A stretch of 64,000 bases of DNA from Ligustrum vulgare (GCA_963555705.1 OY743183.1:48783466-48847465), one strand, 5' to 3'. Positions 33,449 through 47,018 are shown, counted from the stretch's first letter. Notes: generated from the letters alone by a model not told the origin. Program-made: numbers and translations.

Positions 33449-35169
33449 TTTCAACCTTGCTGTCGATTTTCATTGTCATTAAGGATTTGAAGGATGCTAT
33501 TGCAGCACTCTTTACTTTATCGGCAATGATTGGAGCAAAATTGTAATGTTTGGGATTTGATATGGGGTTTTTGGTTGAAGTGGGTGATAGTTTACTGTCT
33601 TTACAGAGAGCCGGAGAGGAGAGGAGGTTTACAGAGAGTTAGAGAGTAGGTTTGAGTTGTTGTTTCTTGTTTACACCGTATTTTTACGGTGATTAGACAA
33701 CTTAATTAGTTTTAGAAGTATTAATGTAATTAGTTCTGTTTTTAGAGTATTTTGTGTAATTTATTCAAATTTTTTAGGGAAGAGATTTTCCGTTTCAGGG
33801 ATTTACCCTAGGCCCGTACTGGGCTCTAGCTCGGTAAAGTAAAGGTCCAGATGGCACAAAAAAGAGAAAAAGCTCAGTATAAAATGTTAAGTAGCTTGGT
33901 CCAAAAAAACCAACCATAACCCAATGAAATGAAAGAAACCCGGCCGCAATCAGCCTAAAATCAAAATCCATATTCAGTACTCATTTCTCTTTAATTTCCC
34001 ACCCCAACTCTGCCGTAGCAGATCGATTTTCTCCCCCAAAATTGCAACCCTACTCTCCCCAGTCCCCCTTTTTCCTACTCGTCGTCGCCTGTCTCGCCCC
34101 TTCCACACTCCACCGTCCACTACTCCACTCCACTCCATAGGCAGGCGGCAACCGGCAGGCAAGTGGCAACGATATCACTGGTGAGAAACTTATATATTTT
34201 ATTTATTTTGCTATTTTATGGGTTTAATTTTCAAGTCATATGTTGTACTTCAATTTATGCAAATCTGAAATGATTTGTTCCCTTTTTTGTGCTTTTTTTG
34301 GTTTGGAATGGTCAAATGAATTACTTCATTCTTAGTTGGAAAACTGATTCCGGTTAAATTTCTTTATGACTGAAAACATATTGTTAATTTAGTTGAATTT
34401 TGTCAGAACTGAAGTAGTAAGGTTATAAAGATTTTCCCTTTCCTAACAGACTAATAGTAGTGATGTTGAACGCAACCTTGCACTTTCTTGATTCTTCAAT
34501 GCGTTGAGAATCTTGAGATTGAATCAAATGAAACTTGAGTGTGATTGTGCGGTTAGTGAAAATGTAATATTGAGAATTGAATATGAGAATGTGACCTGAT
34601 TCCCTTTAATAGTTTAATTCCCTTTGGATTTAAATTTTTGTAATTTAATTACCTTTAACTGTTTAACTTTAATCTCATCACAAATTTGCAATTGAAATAT
34701 GCATTTTGCAGAGTCTGAGGGCATGTCCGTGGCTAAGGAGCTTGCTTGATTCTTTTGTGCTTTGAGATTGAATTAGTTGAGGTGAGTGAAAATGCGATTT
34801 TGAGATTTAAACGTGAATCTGGGATTATGTGATAATGTGCTATGTGAGTTATAAATTATAATATTAGACAATGGATTTGGACTTGGTGAATTTTAGATTA
34901 TGTGATTTAGATTATCTAATTTGATTTTGAGATTTGAATTTGAGAATGTGAGTTATAATGTTAGATAATGTCATTTCGATTTTTGAAATAGACATCTTTA
35001 TCTTTATATATCTATATTTATATCGATTTTGACTAGAATCTCAATTGTAAAAGAATCTGAAATTATTTTGTTTTTTAATTTTATTTCTTAACAGATACCA
35101 TAATTTTTGGAAGTTATATACTCAGTGGGTCTTAAAAATTAGTGGGCAGTTACAAATTTACGCCACCAA

Positions 35170-35690
35170 TGATACAGTGAACCAGTTTCTTTCTTCAAAG
35201 TCTCATTTCCTCAATGTTCAGGTTTTTCTCAACTTCAACTTCTTCGATGACTTGAGTGAGTTCATCCGTCTAAGTTTGCCAGTTCCCCCGGCCAGATCCT
35301 TCACATTTTATATCATTTCCGCAACCAGATCCACTTTAGCAATCAAACCCCCTTCGAGGCTGTTCCAGTTCCCCTTTCCCAACATAGCTATTGCTGAAAG
35401 CACCTCGACGACCACCACGAAAAGTACAAGTAGGACCGCCAAAGCCTCCAGTCCTCTCAGAAGATTTTCCTTTATCAAGACCTTCGTTTGCAATTGCAAC
35501 TATACCACTAGAAACATCCCTGTATGAATTCTCACTCTTGCTTGATTCTCTGTTATACCAACCACCACAAGCAACTCCATGCCAATATCCACGTTCACGT
35601 CCACCGCCACAGCCTCCTCTTGCAAATTCAGATTTTCCTTCTCAGCTAGAGCCGGTCGAAGAGGCTTGGATGGGAGTTTAGCATAAAGGA
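35170..35690 (-). pseudogene. Captured fragment of an RGGA-like (HABP4/PAI-RBP1 family) mRNA-binding protein
   Basis: Minus-strand translation gives, in order, a glycine/arginine-rich part (ARGGCGGGRERGYWHG), GGFGGPTCTFRGGRRGAFSN, EQPRRGFDC, a stretch corresponding to the family's SGTGRGNE-KREGSGRGNW core, and DELTQVIEEVEVEKNLN. This is the C-terminal half of plant RGG-repeat mRNA-binding proteins. At least two in-frame stops and lost arginines (several R to C or W changes) show that it is dead. No intron is visible within it. It lies head-on to the adenylate kinase exon 220 bp away, which does not fit one host gene and points to independent captures. Confidence 0.8.
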
Positions 35691-35908
35691 GGGGATAAAT
35701 TGATTGGACAATTGTCTTTTAAAATCTAGAAACCAGCTTCAGAATTATCTTCATCCCACTCGCAAATCCCCTTTTCTCCTTTGAGTTTTAATTCAAAATT
35801 ATTCTGAGTGTTTATTTATTTATTTAGTTTGGGTCTTGCTTTTCTTGAGTTCGAAATGGGAATTTATGGAATTTGCTGATCATTGTTTTTTGATGATTTG
35901 ATTGATAG

Positions 35909-35998
35909 GTTTTGGTGGCTGGGATAGGGGTAGAGCCCTTGAAGGTATGATATCAGGAGCTCCCGCTTCTGGTAAAGGAACCCAATCTCATCACTAAG
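35909..35998 (+). pseudogene. Captured adenylate kinase P-loop exon
   Basis: Exon-like block bounded by AG and GTGAGT. It encodes VEPL(K), then after a one-base loss MISGAPASGKGTQ, which contains the Walker A P-loop GAPASGKGTQ of plant plastid-type adenylate kinases, then a small deletion before SHH-stop. Both lesions are also present in copy 3 (55556-55645), so they predate the duplication. Confidence 0.8.
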
Positions 35999-36468
35999 GT
36001 GAGTTTTTTATAATTACTTTTAATTTATATCTATGCCGTTTATATAGGATTTTACTCGTGTTTAATGGAAGTCGAAATGTATATTTATGGTATGTGTTAT
36101 TCTAGATACTCATATAGGTTAATTGATTTGATTTGATTAATATAATGCATCAAAAGGATTATGCATTTTTGGGACTCTAATGAAGGATTGTGTTAATTTA
36201 TAATAAATTAATTATTGGTACCTGTGCTGCATTTCTATGTTTGTTATGAATAGAATCTGCTGCTTGTATTTGGATCTTGACAATGTTGATTTACGTTGCA
36301 AAATATAGCAATTCCTTTTACTGTTTGGGTTAGCCTATCTCATCTACCTTTTGTTGCCTGAATGCTTAAAGAAAGAAATGAAAACATTTTTAACATAGAT
36401 CATGGAAGCTAAAGTGACCCCATTTTTAACTAATGTATTAGTTATCTTCTCTAATATAATTTTTTTTT

Positions 36469-36679
36469 GTTAAAAGGTTGCGAACATGATCATGGAAGCT
36501 AAAGTGACTCCATATTTTGTGAACCAAAAATAAAGGAATCTGTGATGATATAATTAATAACTGAGATACTTTTTTGTTAAAAGGTTGCGTACATGATCAT
36601 GGAAGCTGAAGTGACCCCATGTTTTGTGAACCAAAAATAAAGGAATCTGTGATGATATAATTAATAACCAAGATACTTT
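36469..36679. repeat. 107-bp tandem duplication
   Basis: Two units (36469-36575 and 36576 to about 36679) carry GTTAAAAGGTTGCG and CATGATCATGGAAGCT. A partial third unit lies at about 36398-36425. Confidence 0.88.
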
Positions 36680-36936
36680 TCCAGTATAATATTTGATGGT
36701 AAAAATGCATAATTTGAATTTGGATGAAGAGAATATTCTGCTGAAATTAATAGCATTCCTTTTTCCCATCCACTGATCTGGTTTCCTTGCTTTTTGGTCC
36801 TTATAGGCAGCTGTCTCTTTTATGCATAATCGGGCTTGGGCTTATATCATCACATAAGATTTTCTTTCAGTCTGGCTGCTTCTGCAAGGTCTACGTTTTC
36901 TCGCACCTCTAAGCAGGTGTGGGGTGATAACCGGGG

Positions 36937-36961
36937 GTGTGTGTGTGTGTGTGTGTGTGTT
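36937..36961. repeat. (GT)n microsatellite
   Basis: About 12 GT units interrupting what reads like an exon remnant. Confidence 0.9.
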
Positions 36962-37498
36962 TTTAGGAGATCAAGATCATCACACATTTGGAGATTATGT
37001 CGTGTCTCAGAGGGGTTGTCCCTTGACTATGGCTAAGGTCAACCTTGATTAAGTCTGAGGAAGCGCGGTGACAGCATATTTATTTTTGTAGTAGTTGACA
37101 CTATTTTAATATATATTTCGATTCCTATAGCCTTGAATGTTACAGTTGATGTGAATCCTTATCAGTTTTGTAAGGATGGTTAGGTTTTCATGCTTTCATG
37201 TGCACGTCCGTCTCACAAGCAAAAGGTCAGTGGATCATCTTTCCATATTATCTTCCCTTGAAAAGTAATTGCTTTTTTATCATTCTATTGTTGTTTCTTA
37301 ACATTGTCCATGTCTATCCCAATCAGAAAGCAATTCATCTATCTGCTGAAGCCACGTAGAAGACAGTGGAAGACACTTCTCAAAATCAGTCATCGACAAG
37401 TTTAACATATCCAAGGTGACCTTAAAAGTAGTAAGATTTTAAGACCTTTTCCTATTTTGAGCATTATGTCATATACATTGTAAATTGTAATTCATCTA

Positions 37499-37500
<2 letters not shown>

Positions 37501-37544
<44 letters not shown>
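37501..37544. repeat. (ATT)n microsatellite
   Basis: Uninterrupted TTA/ATT triplets, about 14 units. Confidence 0.95.
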
Positions 37545-38484
37545 TTGAATTTACTCCTGTACCTGAATGGATTGGTTGTAATTTAAATTCCTATAACTTA
37601 TTATGTTGCAAAAAAAAAAATGTTTTTCTCAAGTCACACGCCATTGATTTTAAGCTATTTTCCTGTAGATAGAAAAGGTCATGGCCTCAACCTTATATTT
37701 TATTAAAATAAGTCTTTGTGCTAAGAAGTGTGGAGATAAACATTGTTCATGCTTGGATTTGAGTTCAGTAGTACTAGAAATATATGTATATGATGTCTCT
37801 TTATCATTTTTGAAGTTCCAACCAAGCAAGCAATATTGGACTTGAATGTGAATCCCCAATTTGATAACTTGGACAGTATTTGCACTTGGGACAAAAACCT
37901 GAAATATATTTTATTAAGTCGATCCTTCTCATGAAGAAGTAAAACGAGATTATATAAGAAAGCACAAACTTGAGTCCTTATTTTGAAGAGCTGTTCTTCT
38001 TATACTATTTTTCCCTTCAAAATGACGTAAAAAAAGCATGTGTCTCTCTCAATGCATGGTATTCATCAACTTAATTGTGGACAATTTTTCAAGAATAACG
38101 TGTAATGCAGTAATGTGTAACGATGGGGCCTTATGAAATATCATTCATATTCAATGTGAATGTGTTACATGACATTGATATATCATATATATGTATACGA
38201 TTGGAGATAATTTTTTTAGTAGTAAGGACGATTAATGGCAATTAAAAGAGGCATCTATTATTATATATTAAACTTGTTGAGCTTGTGCGGGTCCCAATTC
38301 ATGTTTTCCCGCATAAACTCATATTTAATTGTGCCTACACTAAAGCTATATATATTTAGTAATAATAAATAACAATGAATACAATTCCTAAGTAACAACG
38401 AATGCAATTTTATGTGGGACCCAATTCTTGGTGTACACTTCAACTGTTAATTATTATACTTATTGACTTATTGACTTCAACCTA

Positions 38485-41400
38485 AGTTTTTTTTTTTTTT
38501 TTTATCGGAATAATTTTTTTTTATCGGAATCTTCAACCTAAGTTTATTTTTATAAATAAAAAATTATACTTTGATTATTTATACTATGAAAAATTACTAA
38601 CAAAAAAATATTTTTAATTCTAATTCTAATAACTTCAAATCACTTTTTGTATTATGAAAAAATAAAAATTAAAAGACGTTTTTCATTTATTATAATACAA
38701 TTAAAATTCTTAGTAAATTTCAATGTTAATTAATCTTGCAAAAACTGATTTTTTTAAATGTTTTTTTAGTGTGTTTACTGAATGTATTTCGTAACAAATA
38801 TTACAGTTTCAATTGAAATAAACCATACAGAGTTTAAATGAACCATCAAAACTTAAAAAAAATTGGATGTTTGATTTTGCAAATTTATTCAAATATCAAA
38901 TAAATTTAAACAAAACAAAAATTTTTAATTCTAATTCTAATAACTTCAATTCACGTTTTGTAAGTCTTTGTAATTTTCGATGTTAATTAATTTGCAAAAA
39001 CTGAATATTTTTAAATGTTTTTTTTTAATACCTAAGCAAGTCTTATACTATGAAAAATTACTTATGAAAAATTAATATATATAAAAACAGTTGAGTTTTG
39101 ACGGGAAAACTCAGTTTTTATTGTATTCACACTCCAAAATTAGCTTTTATTGTGTTCACACTGTTACTTCCACTTAAGTATTTTTATGGAGAATTTTTTT
39201 GCTCATTTATATTTGGTTATTTGTATTTAAACATCTCTTTTTAGAAAAATATTCTAATATTTTATTGTTTTGAATTTTAAAAATAAGTATTTGTGTTCAG
39301 TCATACAAATTCAATGTAAAATTTTCTTCAAAATTATGTTGAAGTTGTATTATGCATCTAATACTAAATAAACCTTATCGTATAAATTTTTTTATAAATA
39401 ATCTTATTTTTTTCTTTAGTTAGTACATCTAAAAACTCGAGTTCATTTGTTTTGCGTTCTATTAAATTAATTAGTATTTTTATAGAAAGTTACATTTAAT
39501 ACGTAAATAAACTTTTACAATAATTGCGATATTTTATTAGTCTAAATCTTATGGATTCGTTCGATCATACAAATCTAATGTCTAATTTTCATTTACATTT
39601 ATATTGAATATTTAATCAAGTTGTATTAAATTTTGTTGTAAATAATCATACTTCTAAGTTCTTTGTTAAATATACATAATAACCTTCTTTTCTATATCAG
39701 ATTATTTATCAAAATAATTTTATTTACAATTACATTTAATTTTTATTCCAGAAAGTCTAATATCACATTTTTTAACATTAACGGTTAACAAATTTATTTA
39801 TATTGCTTTGAAATTATGTAGTTATTAATGGTTTTTGTCCTAACTGTTAAGTCTAAATTTCAAAACATGATTAACTATGATGTGATATTAATTGTTATAT
39901 TTTAATCCAATATTTATGATTCTTAAATTTCAACAACAATAAGTAAATTGTCTCACAATTGACTTAACTGAAAATTGAGATGATTAATGATATATTATAA
40001 TTTCCATCAGAAAACAATTACGTTGTATAAACATTGCAAAAACCTATAATACCTTGAGTGCTATATTGTGAATCAATTCATGTTGACATACAAACTGTAG
40101 TTAGCTCTTATATTAAAAAAATTATTTTAAGAAAATATCTTGGATGATGATTATGAATTGTAGGAGCAAGAATTATTTCCAAATGGTTGTGGATATGAAC
40201 AAATTAATATTTGATTCCTTAATTTTGATTTGTTAACAATAAAAAGTGTGTTGAATTTTTTTTTTAAAATTGAACGTTTGCATTTATTTTTATTTTAGTT
40301 TTTTAAAATTTGAAGGGTTGGCTGTTTGAAACTGCGGTTTTGACAATTGAAACCTTAACCAAATCATTTAAGGCGGTTTGAAATTTTTCCAACCGAACCA
40401 AACCAAGCCATTTGTTGCGGTTTAGTTCGATCTCGCGGTTTATTTATTCACCCCTATTTTGTTGTATGCAAGAGAAAGTGAAGATTCATTTTATGTAAGA
40501 TCATCATCTTATTTTGAAAGATTTGTTATATGGCAGGGACGACATGATTAAGAATTTCGTTGAGAACATTCGGACATATAATATGATATTTTCGTTCATT
40601 TCTATTGGGGAATAGATAATGGGCTAAATGATGGTAGATGGCCTCCCATCTTCAGATTATAAGGTCAAAATTGTCCTAAGATTGGGAGTTCGTTGCCGAT
40701 GACAGTTCAGTTCTGCAATTTGCTCACTTTACATTGTTGACAATGTGAATGTTGTTGAAAGCAGAAAAGGGTCGTGGAGTACATATTATGTATTTATTGC
40801 TTTTATATTTATATTGTTTATGAATAATTTTGTTGTAATAGTCTAAAATTTAATTTATATCTTTTAATGTCCCCCAGTAGGAGTGAATTATGCGATTCAA
40901 TGTTGCATGATTGTGTAGTTTATAATTTGAAGGATATGCTAGACAAATACAACAAATTGTTAAGGGAGTTTAGGTCGGTTTGAAAAATGATGATTGGGGA
41001 AAACACTTCAAATGTATGACTTATACTTATTGGTTGGTGGGCGATCGATGATAGCCAATATGATTTTCCTATTGTCGATGAAATTGCTGAATTGATTTTT
41101 GGTGGATTTTGGTACACGACTTGGACAGATGGAATCATTATTGCATCACATGGTGGACCGTTGCAGCGGATAAGTGAAGGACACAAGTTCTTCCTGAGAA
41201 ATATTAATCATACACAGGGATTGTGCAATGGAACAATATTGATAGTTACAAAATTTGGGGACCATGTTCTAGAAGGTCAAATTCTTTATGGCATCAATAC
41301 AAGACACAAGTTCTTTATTCCAATAATATTATTGAGCTCTTTTGATTCTAGGATACCTATTTGATTTCAAAGAAGAAAATTTTCATTAATGGTGCCCTAT

Positions 41401-41749
41401 ATCATGACAATCAATAAGGGTCGGGGACAATCATTCTCGCATGTGGGACTTCTTCTTAAACGGCTGATGTTTACAAATGGACAACTTTATGTTGCGATTT
41501 CTAAGGTGACAAATCATTTTGGATTAAAGATGCTGATTTGTGATAAGAATGGAAGACTAACAAAATCAATAAATAATGTTGTTTACAAAGAAGTATTCTA
41601 GAATTTGTAGTCATATAAAACAAATAAATGATTATCTCATCTCTTACTTGTAAAATTTATTTATTTTATCTAAAGAATTCATCTAATTTTACATTTAATT
41701 ATATTTATCCAGATATTTCTTCCTGTGCATCGCACGGATGATTCACTAG
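38485..41749 (+). mobile_element. Decayed Helitron
   Basis: The 3' end has the Helitron signature: a hairpin (CTGTGCATCGCACGG, about 41733-41737 onward) a few bases before a terminal CTAG at 41746-41749, followed by host T. Rep/helicase remnants lie at 40520-41601. AT-rich sequence at 38560-38720 resembles 50195-50330 in the second Helitron. The 5' end is not fixed: a TCTTATACTAT motif near 39046, also present at about 50191, is a candidate, and the start given is approximate. Confidence 0.68.
40520..41601 (+). pseudogene. Helitron Rep/helicase remnant, internally deleted
   Basis: The first part gives the Helitron N-terminal region in broken form (ENIRTYNMIFSFISIG, then DYKVKIVLRLG), followed by NLKDMLDKYNKLLREFRSV. 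It then jumps to the C-terminal PIF1-like helicase part: YDFPIVDEIAELI, GGPLQRISEGHKFFLRNINH, LCNGTILIVTKFGDHV, and MTINKGRGQSFSHVGL followed by QLYVAISKV and VVYKEVF at the end. The rolling-circle motifs and helicase motifs I-V are missing, and stops interrupt the remainder. It cannot drive transposition. Confidence 0.85.
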
Positions 41750-44700
41750 TTGACATCAATGACTGAGGCCTCTTTTAATTTCTTTTTAATTAAAATTGAA
41801 AAAAAAAGACGCGTGGTGTGTATGATCACCACCATTAATAAGATTCACTTTATTTATGCACTATTCATAAGGATGTCCTCGATGTAAACGACGTCATTTT
41901 ACACTATATGGTGTCTTACGACAAAAATATCGCTCCTTGCCTTTCCCAATTCATTTTCCCTATTATTCACGCCTAGAAGCTTCTTTCTTCCTCTCTTGCT
42001 TTCTTCGTCGTTCTCATATGGTTTCACGCCGTCGCCCCCTCGTTCAGTTGTTTACTGGATCTGGCTTTTCGTTCTCTTCATGCTGCCTTTCCCAATTCAT
42101 TTTCCCTATTATTCACGCCTAGAAGCTTCTTTCTTCCTCTCTTGCTTTCTTCGTCGTTCTCGTATGGTTTCACGCCGTCGCCCCCGTCGTTCAGTTGTTT
42201 ACTGGATCTGGCTTTTCGTTCTCTTCATGCTGCCTTTGAGCATTCTCTCCGGGGCCGTGTGCGGTATTTCCCTGTTTTTGGTAGATCTTTTCCCCTTTTT
42301 GGTAGGTTTGGTTTTCGTTTCTTTTCTATTTCTTTTGTATTTGTGTGATCTGTTGTTCTTCTATTATTGTTTGTGTTATTCGATTGTTGATCTGGTGTTT
42401 TTTTTTTTTCCTATTTTTGCTTCACTCCTTTTTCCACACGTTTTCTGAAAAGTATGTTTACTGCTTGTTTTGCATTTTTTTTGTTTACTTTTTTTCTCCC
42501 ATGGTTCATTGTTTATATTAGTGAACTTGTTCATTAAAACATGTAATTGGTCCCATGATAATTACTAAAAGAACTTCTTCTGTTGACAAAGTTCTTGGAG
42601 CACCTATTTATAGTCTTTGTTGTGAAATACATCTAAGCTCCTGAAATAGGGGTACGATGATATAAAAAATCACAGTTTGCTGAAAATCATAGTTCTATTC
42701 AAATTTTTAGATTTCATACCTCCAAATACGGTGTCATTGCGTTGAGTCTCTGTGATGTATATATATATATAATATAATACCCTTTGTGTGTGTGTGTGAT
42801 GTGTGTGTGTGTGACAATAGAAGAGCTGCTTTGGTATTTACTGTTCAATTTTGGTATGTTGGTTTCACACGATGAAGTCAACAATTATTCATTCAGATTA
42901 ATTACACATCCTTCTCCCAACCCACACACAAAATATCTCTGCCCAGCTCTGATAAAAAAAAAAAAAAATCTCTCCCCAGCCCTCTCCCCTACTTCATTGC
43001 CGATGACCTCATAGTTAGGATCTCTCAAGCTCCCTTGCAACCCCATCTGAAGCCCCAACTCTCCCAGCCTCCCTCGCCGAGTTCCTACCCATCCGAAGCT
43101 GCCTTCTTCCAACCCACACACAAAAACTTAGCGGTGTAGTTTCATCTGAAGAGGCAATGTGAATATTACTGTTCATTTTTCTGTCGATGTTTTCACGCGG
43201 AAATTACTGTTACTGTTCATTAACTGGTTCTCTTAACTCACATAAAATTCTTCTTACAATCAACCCTTTTTACTGGTTTTTTTTCCAAAAATTTCACTTT
43301 CATTTTCTCTTCTTCTCGATTTCCAAAAACAAAGGCACCGATTCAAATCGGTTTCGCCTTCTTTTTCAGCTGGTGGGATGCCGATGATAGATAATCTAAA
43401 GGTACTGTTGTGTCTCCATCCCTTTCTCTACAACTCCATTTCTTCTACGGGTCTTCTCTTCTGGAAATCGGTGCCACTCCTTCAACCAATGAAGGCAAAA
43501 ATTTATGCTAGACGTCCACAGTTTTCCACTGATTTTTTCTTTGGCTCCTCCTCTGGAAAACTAGCACCACTCAATATCTAGGATTTGACTTCAACAATTT
43601 AAAGGTAATTTAACATGTTTATTCTATTCCTTCACTTTTGTGGGTGAATGCAAAAAAAAATTTCCAAGTCTTGTGGGTTAATTCTTCGACAAATTCTCGA
43701 GCCTCTACTTTTTATTGTGGCTTCCTTTTCCGGATTAGAGATTTTTACAGTTCAATCCGATTTTGATTTCAGTATATTTTGGCTAATTACTTGCATATGG
43801 AACATAATGAGGCAGAAAGTAGCAAAATATTGTTTTCTAAAGGAATTGGGTCTGATTTGTTTACTCCCTTACTTATTATTATTGTTATTGTTTTAAAAAA
43901 AAGAATCAAGTATTTAACATCCTTCACGTTCATATTGGGGCTTATACCTCATGGTTAAGTGATGTAACATGAAGTTGTAATGAAAGTGTTTTGAGTTTTT
44001 TTTTTTTTTTTTCACATTTGTGCTGAATGGATTCAGTTTAGTTGTAATTGTAATTTTAGTTTGACAAGCTGAAGGAATTCGTGTAATTTATAGAAGTTTG
44101 TTTATTAAATATTTTTTCTAATGACATCGTGCAGGAAGATCTATGGAAACAGGTTCTTCCAATTGGCATGGAAGCTAGAATTTAACAATTTCTCAAATAA
44201 TAAGCAGGTATGAAGATTTCATGTGCAATTTTTATGGTCCTCAGTTGATATTTTATATCTACCTGAAGTTTTTTTTATCCATTTTTTTTTTCATTTTTTC
44301 AATTGCAGCGGGATCAGTTGGACATGGTGTATCAATACAAGTGGAACTTCTCAAATTTAGAGCTGAGTTGGCCAATGTTAGTTGCCGTTATTTAAGTTTA
44401 ATCAATGAGATTTATGTTGAACTATCCTTTGTTTTTTTTTATCTTCAAGGCCAGTAGTCATTCTAGATAGATCTTTAGAAAGCAGAGTTATGAATTTAAA
44501 GAGAAGTTCTCAGGGATATTGATGCTAGCACTTTGTGGTCAATGGCAGGTTGCATTTAATTTGAAGAAGCTGGGCTGTTATACAATCAAAAGATCTATCT
44601 CTTTGGATGTACAGAGCGTAATTGGAATTTAAAATTTGACTTCTTCCTTTGCTCTTTGTAAAATCATATACATTGCGCAATTTGAATTTATTGTTATGTT

Positions 44701-45377
44701 TGATATAATAAATTAAATATCACATAGTGCATAACGAGGTAATTCAGCTGGAGCAATCTCTCTAGCTCTTCTTTAATACTTGAACCTTTTTGTCTCTTTC
44801 TTCTAGAATTTAATGATAATTGAATATAGTATCTGTCATTGGTTTCTTTTAACATTTTTTTTTTGTTTAAACTCTCATTCAAATTTTTTTGGAGATAGGA
44901 TCATTCTTCTTCTTTGGACTTTTGTAACTATTTTTATTTATTTATTCCTGCAACACAATTGTTCTCTTTCCAAGGTCAAGGGAAAGTTACAAATGATTAC
45001 TTTTGTGGTTGCTGTAAGTACTCAAAATCTATAAATATCGATGAAACATATTCGCAGTAGAAGATTTGCTCCAGATTCTGATTCTAGATATCATCTTAAT
45101 ATTCCAACTCGTGATATGGTGAATATGTTTAATCATATGACTGAGCTGTTAATTTCTAATACTTGTAATGATCATATAAAGATTTTCTGTAGACCCAGAA
45201 ATTGTTTCCAGTAAAGGTTCAATCATTTCTCTCTTTGTTTGACACATATCTTCTTTTCCTTTGCTACAGGCAATTCAGGTCATGGACAAGAATCGAGTCC
45301 ATACAAATTACTGGAAATCACGCCCCTAATGCAGATTTCTCAGCACTCTCATTTGAGAGACAACTGTAATAACTTTA
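41750..45377. other. Exon/intron-like mosaic, unidentified
   Basis: Starts with a CT-rich first-exon-like region containing a 146-bp tandem duplication, then several AG...GT-bounded blocks (about 44134-44206, 44309-44370 and 45268-45370) separated by T-rich intron-like DNA. Translations contain multiple stops. I could not name a source gene. The context (captured fragments on both sides) suggests more transduplicated pieces. Confidence 0.4.
41938..42230. repeat. 146-bp tandem duplication in a leader-like region
   Basis: Units 41938-42083 and 42084-42230 begin TGCCTTTCCCAATTC and differ at a few bases. A third start (TGCCTTTGAG) follows at 42231. The repetitive long hydrophobic ORF at 41996-42448 arises from this. 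Confidence 0.9.
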
Positions 45378-47018
45378 TTTCAACCTTGCTGTCGATTTTC
45401 ATTGTCATTAAGGATTTGAAGGATGCTATTGCAGCACTCTTTACTTTACCGGCAACGATTGGAGCAAAATTGTAAAGTTTGGGATTTGATATGGGGTTTT
45501 TGGTTGAAGTGGGTGGGAGTTTACTGTCTTTACAGAGAGCCAGAGAGGAGAGGAGGTTTACAGAGAGTTAGAGAGTAGGTTTGAGTTGTTGTTTCTTGTT
45601 TACACCGTCTTTTTACGGTGATTAGAAAACTTAATTAGTTTTAGAAGTATTAATGTAATTAGTTATGTTTTTAGTATATTTTGTGTAATTTATTCAAATT
45701 TTTGAGGGAAAAGATTTTCCGGGATTTACCTTAGGCCCGTGCTGGGCTCTAGCTCGGTAAAGTAAAGGGCCAGATGGTACAAAAAAGAGAAAAAACTCAG
45801 TCCAAAATGTTAAGTAGCTTGGCCATATTTATTGATATAAGATTTTTTATTCCTTAATTATCTCGACTAATAAAACGTGATGTATTTCCAAATTGTTTAC
45901 TTGAAGATGATTTTTTTAAAATTGAAACTTTCAATGCTCCTGTTATCAAGTTCTAGTTTCCCCAGTCCCCCTTTTGCCTACTTGTCGTCGCCTGTCTCGC
46001 CCCTCCCACGCTCCACCGTCCACTACTCCACTCCACTCCACTCCACTCCATAGGCAGGCGGCAACCGGCAGGCAAGTGGCAACGATTATCACTGGTGAGA
46101 AACTTATATATTTTATTTATTTTGCTATTTTATGGGTTTAACTTTCAATTCATCTGTTGTACTTCAATTTATGCAAATCTGAAATGATTTGTTCCCTTTT
46201 TTGTGCTTTTTTTGGTTTGGAATGGTCAAATGAATTACTTCATTCTTAGTTGGAAAACCGGTTAAGTTTCTTTATGACTGAAAACATATTGTTAATTTAG
46301 TTGAATTTTGTCAGAACTGAAGTAGTAAAGTTATAAAGATTTCCCCTTTCCTGACAGACTAATAGTAGTGATGTTGAACGCAACCTTGCACTTTCTTGAT
46401 TCTTCAATGCGTTGAGAATCTTGAGATTGAATCAAATGAAACTTGAGTGTGATTGTGCGGTTAGTGAAAATGTAATATTGAGAATTGAATATGAAAATGT
46501 GACCTGATTCCCTCATTTCTGATTCCCTTTAATAGTTTAATTCCCTTTGGATTTAAATTTTTGTAATTTAATTACCTTTAACTGTTTAACTTTAATCTCA
46601 TCACAAATTTGCAATTGAAATATGCATTTTGCAGAGTCTGAGGGCATGTCCCGTAGCTAAGGAGCTTGCTTGATTCTTCAGTGCTTTGAGATTGAATCAG
46701 TTGAGGTGAGTGAAAATGCGATTTTGAGATTTAAATGTGAATCTGGGATTATGTGATAATGTTCTATGTGAGTTATAAATTATAATATTAGACAATGGAT
46801 TTGGACTTGGTGAATTTTAGATTATGTGATTTAGATTATCTAATTTGAGATTTGAATTTGAGAATGTGAGTTATAATGTTAGATAATGTCATTTCGGTTT
46901 TTGTAATAGAAATCTTTATCTTTATATATCTATATTTATATCGATTTTGACTAGAATCTCAATTTTAAAAGAACCTGAAATTATTTTGTTTTTTAATTTT
47001 ATTTCTTAACAGATACCA
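45378..47018. repeat. Segmental repeat X, copy 2, truncated by the palindrome
   Basis: 45378-45826 matches 33449-33904. A 130-bp stretch (45829-45955) is shared only with copy 3. The rest matches copies 1 and 3 until GATACCATA at 47019, where the palindromic block begins and the gene-fragment part (RGGA, adenylate kinase) is missing. Confidence 0.88.

Larger units (their letters stand above)
33449..36122. repeat. Segmental repeat X, copy 1, with captured gene fragments
   Basis: Nearly identical blocks occur at 45378-47018 (copy 2) and 53543-55768 (copy 3). Copy 1 contains a CACCGTATTTTTACGGTG hairpin (about 33674-33691), a first-exon-like CT-rich segment ending in a donor (about 33990-34172), and then fragments of two host genes in opposite orientation: RGG mRNA-binding protein (minus) and adenylate kinase (plus). 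Similarity to copy 3 stops abruptly at about 36122. Confidence 0.85.
36123..38484. other. Intron-like and intergenic DNA, no gene assigned
   Basis: Contains a 107-bp tandem repeat, (GT)n and (ATT)n microsatellites, and a few exon-like blocks bounded by AG/GT (about 36870-36915 and 37327-37415) that I cannot assign. It may be the remainder of the captured adenylate kinase locus or other captured fragments. Confidence 0.4.

Noticed and set aside
33243..33546. ORFs ahead of repeat X copy 1 as a host gene
   Set aside because: Two overlapping frames with no recognisable domain. The conserved part (…DAIAALFT…) is also present in copy 2 within a different upstream context.
40330..40460. hAT-like right end (GGTTTATTTATTCACCCCTA) after GGTTTGAAA-type subterminal motifs
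   Set aside because: I could not find a matching left end or an 8-bp duplication, so it was not listed as an element.
41996..42448. 150-codon hydrophobic ORF that could be called a membrane protein
   Set aside because: It spans a 146-bp tandem duplication of CT-rich, leader-like DNA. Hydrophobicity comes from T-rich codons, and overlapping frames look the same.
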